In this document: piece by piece, positions 1 through 7,900 of the stretch | How positions within the stretch are numbered: position 1 is the first letter of the stretch | Layout: each line of letters opens with the position of its first letter | Source: JANQRV01 sp964533785 | Lineage (GTDB): Bacteria > Bacteroidota > Bacteroidia > Chitinophagales > Saprospiraceae | Length of the DNA: 10,678 nucleotides | Assembly (NCBI GenBank): GCA_964533785.1 | Contig: CAZHNG010000246.1 | Coordinates: 1 to 10,678 of the forward strand | Direction of reading: 5' to 3' | The notes under the pieces: generated by a model | What the model saw: the letters and a program-made list of their open reading frames with translations, nothing else | What the model was told of the DNA's origin: nothing | Databases searched by the model: none | Program-made: the position numbers and the translations under genes

Positions 1-61
1 GTGCAGCGTGTACTTTTTGTTTTGCTAATCTGGCCATTTGAACCGTATTTAAAAGGTTAAG

Positions 62-145
62 TATAGCTTTGGGGCTATGGTTATGGGGTTATACAAGATA
101 CTCCAAATTTATCCCCACATAACTTTATAACCTTATAACCACTTA
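62..145. repeat. 84-bp palindromic intergenic repeat, copy 1
   Basis: Imperfect inverted repeat built from runs such as GGTTATGGGGTTATA on the left and TTATAACCTTATAACCAC on the right. It aligns over its whole 84-bp length, apparently without net gaps, to a second copy at 4306-4389. Both copies end in the shared string ATAACCACTTA. No reading frame or transposase is associated, so it resembles a small non-autonomous or REP-like palindromic element. It lies downstream of a truncated amidohydrolase gene. Seen directly; the mobile nature is inference. Confidence 0.7.
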
Positions 146-162
146 AAGCTTAAATACAATCG

Positions 163-189
163 CCCCAAGTTTAAAAGCCATTACATTTA
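163..189 (+). repeat. CCCCAAGTTTA-type short repeat, copy 1
   Basis: A 27-bp string beginning CCCCAAGTTTAA and ending in a CATTACATTTA segment. It closely matches 4860-4886 (CCCCAAGTTTAA then TATTACAGTTA) and, more loosely, 4718-4743. It falls in non-coding DNA next to the 84-bp palindrome, just as the other copies fall within the repeat-rich block upstream of the VCBS gene. Function unknown. Confidence 0.5.
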
Positions 190-284
190 GGTGTCAAAGA
201 TACTAGAATAGTGTTACCTGAATATTAAGAACTTGTTTTGAGTTCATCTGCCTGAGGTATACGAAACCCAATTAAGTAGGATAT

Positions 285-533
285 TCATTTTATAAGGTTT
301 TTCCCAACTCGCTGGTCTATCAATTCGGTATTGGCGCCTGCCAAATTTTTGATCTCTTCGTTGTCGCCTACTGCTACGATGCTGTCACCGGAAATGGCAA
401 TCGCTTTCGTGATGGTGAAGTCAGAATCAACGGTAATCACCTGTGCATTGTATAATATTAAATCCGGCCCTGTTGTTTGTTGACAGCTCCAGCAGAAAAT
501 CAAGAGGGTTAAAAATAGAAATAATTGTCTCAT
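285..533 (-). pseudogene. truncated amidohydrolase (N-terminal fragment, lipoprotein)
   Basis: An 82-codon frame encodes a lipoprotein signal peptide (hydrophobic run LFLFLTLLIF, then a Cys near residue 17 in CWSC) followed by the opening of a metal-dependent amidohydrolase of the YtcJ/Amidohydro_3 type. The recognisable part is DLILYNAQVITVD, then AIAISGDSIVAVGDNEEI and a LIDQRVGKNLI segment. Intact relatives, usually over 500 residues, continue from this point into the GK-x-x-x-PG-x-x-D-x-H-x-H metal-binding motif. Here the frame stops at TGA immediately after the GKNLI segment, and none of the missing protein is found in the remaining DNA toward position 1. All catalytic residues are therefore absent. 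It is most likely a deletion relic. It lies 150 bp downstream of the metallophosphoesterase on the same strand and may once have been co-transcribed with it. Confidence 0.75.
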
Positions 534-564
534 TTCTTGGTATTTCGTTTCAAGGGTTTGTTGG

Positions 565-593
565 TTTATGAGGTTGATAAAGTTTATGAGGTT
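565..593 (+). repeat. short direct repeat TTTATGAGGTT x2
   Basis: Two exact copies of the 11-mer TTTATGAGGTT at 565-575 and 583-593, in the non-coding gap between the metallophosphoesterase stop and the amidohydrolase relic. No hairpin or coding role is evident. It is probably a small intergenic repeat remnant. Confidence 0.4.
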
Positions 594-682
594 TATATCG
601 ACAAATCAATCTGTAAACATGATCAACACAATTTGATACAAGCATTGTTGTCGGTACAGTATTGCCAACATGTAACCTTTCC

Positions 683-2620
683 TTACTTCTGGCTATGGCT
701 AAACTGCGTAAAATCCACGGGCACCATTTCTTCCGCACCCGGTGCCAGGTAACCAACTCTTAAGGTTTCCCCTAGAAAGTCTTCAAAGTACTCAATGGTA
801 ATCGGATGTTTTCCCGCCTCTAATGCCACTGCTCCCTTACGCAGGCGAGCGCTGTGTGAACCATCATTATTGACCACCAGTTGATCGTGCAGGTACAATT
901 TCGAACCATCATCCGAATAGGTGTAAAAGGTGTAGATGCCGGTAGCTGGCACCTCAATGTAACCTTCGTAAGCAACCGCAAAATGATCCTGACGTTCTGC
1001 AATTTCTTCAACGAGGAAGTCTTCTGCAACACCCGTCTTTTGAGGACTCATTGTTTTAAAGTCGGGCAGTACCAGAAAATTACCTTCAAAATATTGATAA
1101 GTTAATCCGGGTTTTTCTTTTTTTATCTTTCTTTCGGCTTCCCAGGGGCTTACTTTTCGGTAAGTTTGGGTCATAATTTCGCTTTGTGCTTTCCCATCTT
1201 TAGAGAATAAGCGGGCTTTTAAAGTAGTGGTGGCATTGATAGCGATAGGTGCTTCATAAGTAATGGAAGTAGAGGACGGTGCCGAACCATCTAAGGTGTA
1301 TTTTAGGATCAGATCCTGGAAAGGGTGCGATAGTGCAATTTGATGGTTATCCAGAAAAATATCCATTTCGGTAGCTTCTAAATGCTTAGCGGTAAAGTCT
1401 AAGGGAATAGGGAAGGTACCATTTAGCTCAAATGGGGTTTCGAGTTTTTCGGTTTGATAACCCATTACCCAATCTAATTCTAAGGGATCAACGTCGGCAT
1501 GGCTAACAGAGCCTTTAATGGTCTCTATATCAATTTCAATTTGCTTGGTGGCACCGGGAGCAATTTCCAATTCAATGGTGCCCCTATTGTGGTTGAGTTG
1601 GTGGTGGTGGTAAAACCGGCCTTTGAAAAAGAGAGGAGCATCTGACGTGTTGTTGATGTTAAGGAAGGCTTTGCCCTTTGTGAATTCGGTTGTTGTACTA
1701 CTTCCGTTGAGCAGTACGCATTTGAAATCCGCAGCTTCCATCAGGCTGTTGGCCATTGCCCGGGTCTCGTCGTTGGAAATGTCGTGATTCAGCAACCCTT
1801 CCAATTGTAAGTTGATCATTTTCGGCCCCTTATCGGTCATGGTGATCCAGGTGATATGGTCGTATTGCCCGAATTTAGGTCCGGTTAGCTGACTGCCGCC
1901 GCCGGTAGTGGCAAGGATGTAATAATTCCGCTCTTGCCGTACGGTTTGTAAATAGCGGTGATTATGTCCGGCATAAACGGTATAAGGGCGGTCTTTTAAG
2001 GCCTCTTCAATTGCTTTAAAGCCGTTGAAATCGCGATAATTCCAAATGGGATGGTGCATGAACAGCAGCGTCCAGCGCACGTCCGCATTGTCCTCAATTA
2101 CTTGTTTAAAATAGTTGATCTGTTCTTCACTAAACAGTACGCCGTCACCGTCATTGCTATCGAACGCCAGGAATAAGACATCGCCGTAGCGGAAATGATA
2201 ATAGGAGCGGCCGTAACGGTCCAGCCACTGGTTGCGCATCATCTGGTTGGAAATATCGTGGTTGCCGGGCAGGTAGAAGAACCGCATTTCCAGGTCGGAG
2301 AGAATGGTGTTGAATTCGTCCCATTGACGGTTTACTTCCAGCGAGTCTTTGGTATACCCTTCGATCAAATCACCCACGCACATAACAAATTCAGGTTGTA
2401 GGAGATTGAGTTTCTCTACTGCTTTGCCGAATATGCCTTCCCGGTGTCCGCCCGTGCGGTCGGTAACGATAGCAAATTGGAATTCTTCCGGGTCGTTTTT
2501 GAAGACTTTATCCGTCCAGGGTTTTTTTGGGGTAGTCAATTCTTCTTTAAAGGGTACTTGTGCCGTATTGGTAGTAGAAATGACAAAAACCAGTAAGAAC
2601 AGACAGACTGGATATTTCAT
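683..2620 (-). CDS. secreted metallophosphoesterase with chitobiase-C-like and PA14 domains
   Basis: A 645-residue protein with an N-terminal signal peptide (about residues 1-20, hydrophobic VCLFLLVFVIS). The calcineurin-like phosphoesterase domain covers about 45-265. Its metal ligands are visible: D54 (TDRTGG), GD-x-x-E at 83-87, GNHD at 119-122, H189-H190 followed by P, and GHNH at 218-221. The first motif reads D-R rather than the usual D-x-H. Next come a beta-rich segment (about 300-400), an Fn3-associated/chitobiase-C-like domain (about 411-486, with YTLDGSAPSS) and a PA14 domain (about 502-640, with YFEGNF, YTFYTYSDDGSKLYL and a closing IEYFE). PA14 and chitobiase-C modules are usually linked to carbohydrate or surface contact, so it probably acts outside the inner membrane on a phosphoester. 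The substrate cannot be told from sequence. The ATG start places the signal peptide correctly. Confidence 0.9.
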   Translation of the reverse strand: MKYPVCLFLLVFVISTTNTAQVPFKEELTTPKKPWTDKVFKNDPEEFQFAIVTDRTGGHREGIFGKAVEKLNLLQPEFVMCVGDLIEGYTKDSLEVNRQWDEFNTILSDLEMRFFYLPGNHDISNQMMRNQWLDRYGRSYYHFRYGDVLFLAFDSNDGDGVLFSEEQINYFKQVIEDNADVRWTLLFMHHPIWNYRDFNGFKAIEEALKDRPYTVYAGHNHRYLQTVRQERNYYILATTGGGSQLTGPKFGQYDHITWITMTDKGPKMINLQLEGLLNHDISNDETRAMANSLMEAADFKCVLLNGSSTTTEFTKGKAFLNINNTSDAPLFFKGRFYHHHQLNHNRGTIELEIAPGATKQIEIDIETIKGSVSHADVDPLELDWVMGYQTEKLETPFELNGTFPIPLDFTAKHLEATEMDIFLDNHQIALSHPFQDLILKYTLDGSAPSSTSITYEAPIAINATTTLKARLFSKDGKAQSEIMTQTYRKVSPWEAERKIKKEKPGLTYQYFEGNFLVLPDFKTMSPQKTGVAEDFLVEEIAERQDHFAVAYEGYIEVPATGIYTFYTYSDDGSKLYLHDQLVVNNDGSHSARLRKGAVALEAGKHPITIEYFEDFLGETLRVGYLAPGAEEMVPVDFTQFSHSQK

Positions 2621-2824
2621 TAGAATCGGGTTTTAGGTGTTTCTTAATGCCGAATCTAGGGATTTATCCGGGCCTGTAAAAGCCGTTCGAAATTGTTTAA
2701 GATAATTTAAAAGTTACTTTACATAGGATGGGCAAGTGACTGCCTTTCAATAATTGGTGAGTGTTGATTGAGGGAGGTGTTTAATTGGGGTTTTTGTTTT
2801 TTAGGAGAATATAATTTTGCGATA

Positions 2825-2861
2825 TAAGTAAGGGCCTTACTTGAAGTAAGACCCTTACTTA
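2825..2861 (-). terminator. long hairpin directly after msrB, possible terminator or structured RNA
   Basis: Arms 2825-2842 and 2844-2861 are complementary around the single centre base 2843. The only mismatch is 2835/2851. It is C/A on the + strand but a G-U wobble in the minus-strand RNA, the direction of msrB transcription. The hairpin begins 7 bp after the msrB stop codon, where a terminator would sit, but no clear U-tract follows. It is a sibling of the palindrome at 10079-10121, with which it shares the outer AGTAAGTAAGG and the CTTCAAG centre. Confidence 0.6.
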
Positions 2862-2868
2862 CTACTAT

Positions 2869-3324
2869 TTATTGCTCCACCTCTTCCACCTTCTTCAAAG
2901 CCACCGCATTGATGCAATACCGCAGCCGGCTAGGCTTAGGTCCATCCGGAAAAATGTGGCCCAGATGTGCATCGCAAGTATTGCATATCGTCTCAACCCT
3001 GCGCATTCCGAAACTATTATCTGCATGGTAGGCGATAGCATTTTCTTTGACGGGTTGGGTGAAGGAAGGCCAGCCCGTTCCACTGTCAAATTTTTCATTG
3101 GCATCAAATAATAGCGTGTCACAGCAAATACAGGCGTACAACCCCGGTTCGAAGAGATGGCACATTTCAGAACTATAAGGCCTTTCCGTACCCTTTAAGC
3201 GGGTGACCCGGTATTCTTCATCTGTGAGTTGTGCTTTCCACTCTTCTTCTGTTTTGGTTACTTTGCGGTCAGGGGCGGGATTGCCATTTTCGGCAAAGTT
3301 CAATATATCGTTCCAGTTTAGCAT
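2869..3324 (-). CDS. msrB: peptide-methionine (R)-S-oxide reductase MsrB
   Basis: A 151-residue, single-domain enzyme that reduces the R-sulfoxide of methionine in oxidised proteins. The SelR fold signatures are clear. Zinc cysteines are C65/C68 (in YACICC) and C114/C117 (in CNTC). Other conserved segments are KFDSGTGWPSF (about 78-88), AHLGHIFPDGP (about 119-129) and RYCIN, with catalytic C137. C55, in SSEMC, is an extra cysteine that could act as the resolving residue; this is inference. There is no signal peptide, so it is cytoplasmic. Length is normal for a stand-alone MsrB. It follows msrA on the same strand with a 276-bp gap that holds repeats and an msrA relic, so tight operon coupling is uncertain. 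A long hairpin follows the stop codon. The ATG at 3324 gives the expected short N-terminal extension. Confidence 0.97.
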   Translation of the reverse strand: MLNWNDILNFAENGNPAPDRKVTKTEEEWKAQLTDEEYRVTRLKGTERPYSSEMCHLFEPGLYACICCDTLLFDANEKFDSGTGWPSFTQPVKENAIAYHADNSFGMRRVETICNTCDAHLGHIFPDGPKPSRLRYCINAVALKKVEEVEQ

Positions 3325-3337
3325 GGTAATTGATTTT

Positions 3338-3430
3338 TGATGGAACGCGAATAACGCAGGATTTGGCGGGTTTACGCTGATTTTTCTCTTTATCCGCGGA
3401 AATCTGCCTGGTCCCTGTCATCTGTGTTCC
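3338..3430. repeat. inverted pair of ATCCGCG...GCGTTCCAT intergenic repeats
   Basis: The left half (about 3338-3385, starting TGATGGAACGCGAATAACGC) is an inverted copy of the motif seen directly at about 3391-3430 and again at 3558-3600 (ATCCGCGAAAATCCG, then GTCATCAGCGTTCCAT). The two halves can fold back on each other with a short central spacer. They sit 14 bp upstream of the msrB start, within its presumed leader. Similar ATCCGCG-rich repeats are, to my recollection, widespread in environmental bacterial genomes. I assign no function. Confidence 0.55.
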
Positions 3431-3677
3431 GTGTTATTAATATTTCGTCATTTATCGGATAGTGTACATTACCCTTAGTTTCCATCCTTTAGGGCTGATC
3501 ACTACCTAGTGATAATGATCTACATCAGCCCAATCTTCGTAAATAAAGTAAAAAATAAATCCGCGAAAATCCGTTCAATTCGCGTCATCAGCGTTCCATA
3601 TCATTGATATTCCGGCTTTAGACGATCAGCGTACATTGCCCTTAGTTTATGTACCTTAGGATTAATCACTACCCGGC
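3392..3677. repeat. diverged tandem duplication, unit offset 167 bp
   Basis: Copy A (3392-3510) aligns without gaps to copy B (3559-3677) at a constant offset of 167 bp. Anchors are ATCCGCG at 3392 and 3559, GTTCC at 3426 and 3593, GTACATT at 3464 and 3631, and ATCACTACC at 3498 and 3665. In the segment 3461-3508 versus 3628-3675, I count 36 of 48 identical bases. Copy B covers the 3' end of msrA and the repeat just after it; copy A is its decayed twin. The unit therefore contains an intergenic repeat plus the gene terminus. Confidence 0.75.
3440..3530 (-). pseudogene. decayed duplicate of the msrA 3' end
   Basis: Read on the minus strand in the frame matching msrA, this DNA gives VVISPK, then KLRVMY, against VVINPK and KLRAMY near the C-terminus of the intact gene. 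It has an in-frame TAG at 3506-3508, where msrA has the Arg following its resolving Cys, and a TAA at 3452-3454. The position of the resolving Cys is His. Only the last 30 or so codons can be traced. Upstream, toward 3530, similarity fades. It cannot encode a working enzyme. It either arose by tandem duplication of the msrA end together with its flanking repeat, or is what remains of an older msrA copy replaced by recombination. Confidence 0.7.
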
Positions 3678-4146
3678 AATAACCCGCTCCCGTATTGTCA
3701 TTATAATAATTTTGGTGGTATTCTTCAGCTACGTAAAACTTATCGTAAGGGACCAATTGGGTAACGATTGGGTCCTTGAAATGGTCCTTGAGTTTTTCCA
3801 TGACCATTTCGGCAGTTTGTTTTTGTTCTGCATCGTGGTAAAGGATAATAGACCGGTATTGGGTGCCTCTATCGGCTCCTTGGCGATTTAAGGTCGTAGG
3901 GTCATGCGTAGTGAAGAAAACGGTGATCAGATCTTCAAAGCTGATCACTTCGAGATCGAAGGTTACCCGGATCACTTCTGCGTGTCCGGTGGTGCCGCTG
4001 CAGACTTCCCGGTAAGTAGGATTTTCAACTTCACCTCCGGCATATCCTGACTCTACTTTTTCAACCCCCTTTAATCGTTGTATTACCGCTTCCACACACC
4101 AAAAACAACCTCCTCCAAATGTGGCTATTGCTTTATTATTTGTCAT
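3601..4146 (-). CDS. msrA: peptide-methionine (S)-S-oxide reductase MsrA
   Basis: A 181-residue enzyme that reduces the S-sulfoxide of methionine. The catalytic motif GGCFWCVEA lies near the N-terminus with nucleophile C14 and partner C17. Further family motifs are GYAGGEVENPTY, SGTTGHAEVI, THDPTTLNRQGADRGTQYRS and AEEYHQNYY. A resolving cysteine at about C157 lies in GAGYCRVV. No signal peptide, so cytoplasmic. I chose the ATG at 4146 over an in-frame TTG at 4179: it gives the usual short lead into the catalytic motif, and the TTG overlaps a perfect -7 promoter box. With msrB downstream on the same strand, both methionine sulfoxide stereoisomers are covered. A decayed copy of this gene's 3' end lies just downstream. 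Confidence 0.97.
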   Translation of the reverse strand: MTNNKAIATFGGGCFWCVEAVIQRLKGVEKVESGYAGGEVENPTYREVCSGTTGHAEVIRVTFDLEVISFEDLITVFFTTHDPTTLNRQGADRGTQYRSIILYHDAEQKQTAEMVMEKLKDHFKDPIVTQLVPYDKFYVAEEYHQNYYNDNTGAGYCRVVINPKVHKLRAMYADRLKPEYQ

Positions 4147-4176
4147 GTTATTTAAGTTTTTAATTTTTCTTCGATA

Positions 4177-4184
4177 CAAAGGTA
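4177..4184 (-). promoter_or_regulatory. Bacteroidota -7 promoter box for msrA
   Basis: On the minus strand the sequence reads TACCTTTG, an exact match to the Bacteroidota -7 consensus TAnnTTTG, 30 bp before the msrA ATG. I do not see a convincing TTG at the -33 position, so the call rests on the -7 box and its placement. Confidence 0.5.
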
Positions 4185-4305
4185 AGACTACAGACGGGTA
4201 ATTTGTTTAAGAAGAAATCCCGATGATTTGTAAATAATTCCCTTAGGTAAGACTGCAGGTTCCAGTTGTACTGCCTCTTTAACTAAGGGGTAGTTTTACT
4301 CGATT

Positions 4306-4389
4306 TAATAGCTTGGGGTTATGGTTATGTGGTTATACAATAACCCCAATATTTATAACCACATAACTTTATAACCCCATAACCACTTA
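4306..4389. repeat. 84-bp palindromic intergenic repeat, copy 2
   Basis: Same length and order as the copy at 62-145. It starts with TAATAGCTTGGGG and ends with CATAACCACTTA. The arms (GGTTATGGTTATGTGG on the left, CCACATAACTTTATAACC on the right) can form a long imperfect hairpin. Its right edge supplies the TAA stop codon of the broken minus-strand frame at 4387-4533, suggesting that insertion of the element interrupted that gene. Confidence 0.7.
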
Positions 4390-4533
4390 CTGATCGATCA
4401 TGAACCGTGCTTTTTCACCAGTATTCCATACGATACTATGGCCCGTTTTTAAGTCTTGATCGAACATATAGCTTCGTTCCGGCATGATTTCGGAAACGAA
4501 TATGGTTTCGTTGATAGCAGTCTGAAATTTCAT
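4387..4533 (-). pseudogene. 48-codon broken frame, possible AraC-type regulator N-terminus
   Basis: A 48-residue frame from an ATG at 4533 contains SEIMPERSYMFDQDLKTGHS, then IVWNTGEKARFMIDQ and a TAA. The composition looks like real protein. The pattern W-N-x-G-(x)n-[FM]-x-I-D resembles the start of the cupin-like sensor domain found in some AraC-family regulators of Bacteroidota. That match is from memory and weak. Nothing recognisable as the rest of such a protein follows. The stop codon is contributed by the end of the 84-bp palindrome, so the frame is better read as a gene cut by that element than as a functional small protein. A true small protein cannot be excluded. Confidence 0.4.
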
Positions 4534-4581
4534 AAGCGATTAACGGTGGATTTACATTGTAGTTGTAATTTCAATTTTTGA

Positions 4582-4816
4582 GACGCTAGACGCTAGATGT
4601 GTTGACCTTCAAACTTGGGGGGCAATTTCAATCACCACTAAGAACGCAAAGAAAACGCAAAGTTCTTTTTTCCTAGCGTTTTCTTCGCGGCCTTTGCGGT
4701 GAGTAAATACCTTTGACGCCAAGTTTACCCGGCAGTACAGCTAGACGCTAGAGTTAATGACCTTCAAACTTGGGATAAAAATATTAATTCACCGCAAAGA
4801 AGCGATAAGAAAAGCA
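4582..4816 (+). repeat. composite repeat unit, two copies
   Basis: The same three modules occur twice in the same order. Copy 1 (4582-4662) has two GACGCTA heptamers, then TGACCTTCAAACTTGGG, then TCACC...GCAAAG. Copy 2 (4744-4816) has one GACGCTA, then TGACCTTCAAACTTGGG, then TCACCGCAAAGAAGCG. In both, about five variable bases separate GACGCTAGA from TGACC. A CCAAGTTTA string at 4719-4727 lies between the copies, partly inverse to the CAAACTTGG module. No reading frame crosses the region. Confidence 0.6.
4632..4702. repeat. inverted repeat of the CACCGCAAAG type
   Basis: Left arm 4632-4662 (TCACCACTAAGAACGCAAAG, then AAAACGCAAAG) and right arm 4672-4702 are imperfect reverse complements of about 31 bp around a spacer of about 9 bp. 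The right arm, read in reverse, starts TCACCGCAAAGGCCGCGAAG. A third, partial copy begins at about 4789. Such CACCGCAAAG strings are, to my knowledge, common intergenic repeats in environmental bacteria. Function unknown. Confidence 0.55.
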
Positions 4817-4859
4817 GCCTAACGTGAGGCTTAAATCTCCGAGGTTTTTCACACAGTTC

Positions 4860-4886
4860 CCCCAAGTTTAACGGTTATTACAGTTA
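4860..4886 (+). repeat. CCCCAAGTTTA-type short repeat, copy 2
   Basis: Begins CCCCAAGTTTAACGG and ends TATTACAGTTA. It matches the copy at 163-189 and, loosely, a third at 4718-4743 (GCCAAGTTTACCC, then CAGTACAGCTA). It sits about 90 bp upstream of the VCBS gene start, so it could fall within or near that gene's promoter. Confidence 0.5.
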
Positions 4887-4973
4887 AGCGCTGGATACGA
4901 AATAATGGAATTTTCTATTCTTTAATACACTGTAACATCATTGAGCTTAATTATTACCTGCATATCCAATAAT

Positions 4974-7900
4974 ATGAAATATCTGACATTACTTAGCCTT
5001 GTCTCCCTGATCTTTTCGGGATGTTCGGAACAAAAACCGGAACCACCCTTGTTACAATTCATTCCTGCGGAACACTCCAATATAGATTTTTCCAACCAAC
5101 TATTTGAGGACGAGCAACTTAATATCATCACCTTTGAATATTTCTACAACGGCGCTGGGGTAGGAGTGGGGGATGTCAACAACGATGGTCTGCAAGACCT
5201 CTTTTTTTCGGCGAATATGGTGAACAGCCGGCTGTATTTGAACAAAGGCAATTTTCAGTTTGAAGACCTTACCGAATCGGCGGGTATCAACACCCAAAAG
5301 AGGTGGTGTACCGGGGTGGCTATGGTGGACATAAATAACGATGGCTGGCTGGATATCTACGTTTCGGCAGCTGGACCTTACGGGCCTGAACGACGGAAAA
5401 ACCTCTTTTACATCAATCAGCAGGATGGGACGTTTAAAGAGCAAGCAGCGCAAATGGGACTGGACGATGATGGCCACACCACCCAGGCTGCGTTTTTCGA
5501 TTATGACCTGGATGGAGATCTGGATGTATATTTGTTAACCAATATCACCGAAGAAATTGGCCCGAATGTGATTCGTCCTAAGCAGCTAAACGGAGAGTCT
5601 CCCAATACCGACCGGTTATTTCGCAATGATGGAGGACAATTTTTCGATGTATCCAGAGAGGCGGGCATTCTCAAGGAAGGTTACGGACTGGGGGTAACCG
5701 TTGCGGATATTAACCAAGATGGCTGGCCGGATATTTATGTTTCTAATGATTACCTGTCGAATGATCTGCTCTATCTGAACCAACAGGATGGGACTTTCAA
5801 AGATATTGCCGAAGAAGTATTCATGCATACCAGTTATTCCGCCATGGGAAACGATATTGGCGATTTTAATAATGATACCTACCCGGATATCGTTGCACTG
5901 GATATGCTGCCCCCGGATAATAAGCGACGCAAATTGATGTTCAGCTCCATTAACTACAACCGCTACCGCTCGGAGATCCTGACCGGCTATTATCCGCAGT
6001 TTATGCGCAATACCTTGCAGTTGAATAATGGCATGGGACCTGATCTTATGCGGGCATTCAGTGAGATCGGTAACCTGGCCGGCATTGCCGGTACGGACTG
6101 GAGTTGGAGCGCCTTGTTTGCCGATATGGACAACGATGGCTGGAAGGACCTCCTCATTACCAATGGATATCCGCGCGATATTACCAACATGGATTTTGCT
6201 TCCTATAAAGCTGATTTACTGACGAAAGGACGGTATAATGAAGCAACCAGAAGAGAATTGATCAACAGCATCAACACCATAGAGGGGGCCTACCTCCCCA
6301 ACTACGTTTACCGAAATAATGGCGACCTCACTTTTTCTGATCAGTCCGAAAGCTGGGGCTTTACGCGACCTTCTTATTCGCACGGGGCAGCTATTGCTGA
6401 CCTGGATAATGATGGAGATCTGGATTATGTTGTCAATAATTCTTTTGACAAGGCTTTTGTTTACGAAAACAAAATCGATCCGGAACGCTCAAACTATCTG
6501 AGAATAAAGCTAATCGGTTCTTCCGGGAATAAAACGGGGCTGGGAACTAAAGTCTATTGTTACGCTGGTGGCAAGGTTCAATACCAGGAATTCACCTTAT
6601 ACCGGGGATTTCAATCTTCCGTTGAGCCGTATTTACATTTCGGCACCGGGACAGTTAAACGTATCGATTCCCTGAAGGTTATTTGGCCAGATCAAAGCGA
6701 ACAGGTATTGATTGATGTGGCGGCCAATCAGTTGGTCACCATTGATTATCAAAACGCTACGAAAAGGGAATTGTCCCAGAGTGAGGAGTTTTACACTTTA
6801 TTTAATGAAGTCTCTAATGATTTGAATATCAATTTTAAACACGCGGAAAGCCATTATAATGATTTTCGTATCCAACCTTTACTGCCTCATAAATTCTCTC
6901 AAGAGGGCCCCTGCTTAACCAAAGGGGATATCAATGGAGATGGTTTGGAAGATTTTTTTGTCGGCGGAGCTTTTAAACAGTCGGGGCAATTTTTTATTCA
7001 GCAAAATAATGGCCGCTTCATTACAAAAGTTTTGACTGATTCTACTAAATACGAAGAGGATACGGATGCTTTATTGTTTGATGCGGATATGGATGGAGAT
7101 CTGGATTTGTATCTTGTTAGCGGTGGTAGTGAATTTGAACCGGGTTCTCCTTATTACCAGGATCGGTTGTATAAGAACGATGGCCGGGGCAATTTTCAAT
7201 GGGACCGCAATAGCTTACCCGTTATGAAAACGAGTGGTGCTTCTGTTGCAGCCGCAGATTTTGACGGCGACGGTGATCAGGATCTTTTTGTCGGTGGCAG
7301 TTGTGCGCCAAATACTTACCCTAGGCCAGGTAAAAGCTATCTTTTAGAGAACCAAAATGGTCAGTTCATAGAGGTGACAAAAGACTATGCTGCCGACCTA
7401 AAGTCAATCGGTATGGTCTCTGATGCCATTTGGCTGGATTATAATCAGGATAATCGACCAGACTTAGCCCTCTGTGGTCAATGGATGAATATCAAACTAT
7501 TTCAAAATGAGAATGGCAGATTAAGGCAGGTTACTGATGAAGTAGGATTAAGCCAAGCTGTAGGTTGGTGGAATACCCTGACAGCGGCAGACCTGGATAA
7601 CGACGGAGATACTGATCTGGTTGCAGGTAATTTGGGTTTAAATACTCCTTTAAAAACCGCAAAAGCGGAACCGCTGCAACTTTATCTCAATGATTTTGAC
7701 GGAGACGGGCGTCTTGATCCCATCATGACTCACTACTTGGAGCACCGGGAAGTACCCTGGCATTTCCGGGATGATATATTGTCCTGGATTTTACCCTTGC
7801 GCAAGCGTTTCCCGAATTACACCAGCTATGCAGAAGCTTCCTGGGCGGAACTGTTTCCTGCACAAGCCATGGAAAATACCCAAAAATTTGCCGTTAACAC

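Larger units (their letters stand above)
4147..4973. other. repeat-rich intergenic block between msrA and the VCBS gene
   Basis: About 830 bp with no intact recognisable gene. From left to right it holds the msrA promoter and two GTAAGACTRCAG strings (about 4182 and 4247). Then come the second 84-bp palindrome, a 48-codon broken frame, and two composite units of heptamer, TGACCTTCAAACTTGGG and CACC...GCAAAG. Last are a CCCCAAGTTTAA repeat and a short AAATCTCCGAGGTTT palindrome near 4836. Divergent promoters for msrA and the VCBS gene must lie within it. No clear TAnnTTTG box was found before the VCBS gene. Confidence 0.6.

Noticed and set aside
1..37. Minus-strand ATG at 37 with an open frame reading MARLAKQKVHAA to the window edge
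   Set aside because: Only 12 codons are visible, too few to tell a gene start from chance.
2713..2745. Possible promoter for the metallophosphoesterase on the minus strand: TTG, 16 bases, TAACTTTT
   Set aside because: The -7 box is off consensus at its last base, the spacing is short, and it lies about 100 bp from the ATG.
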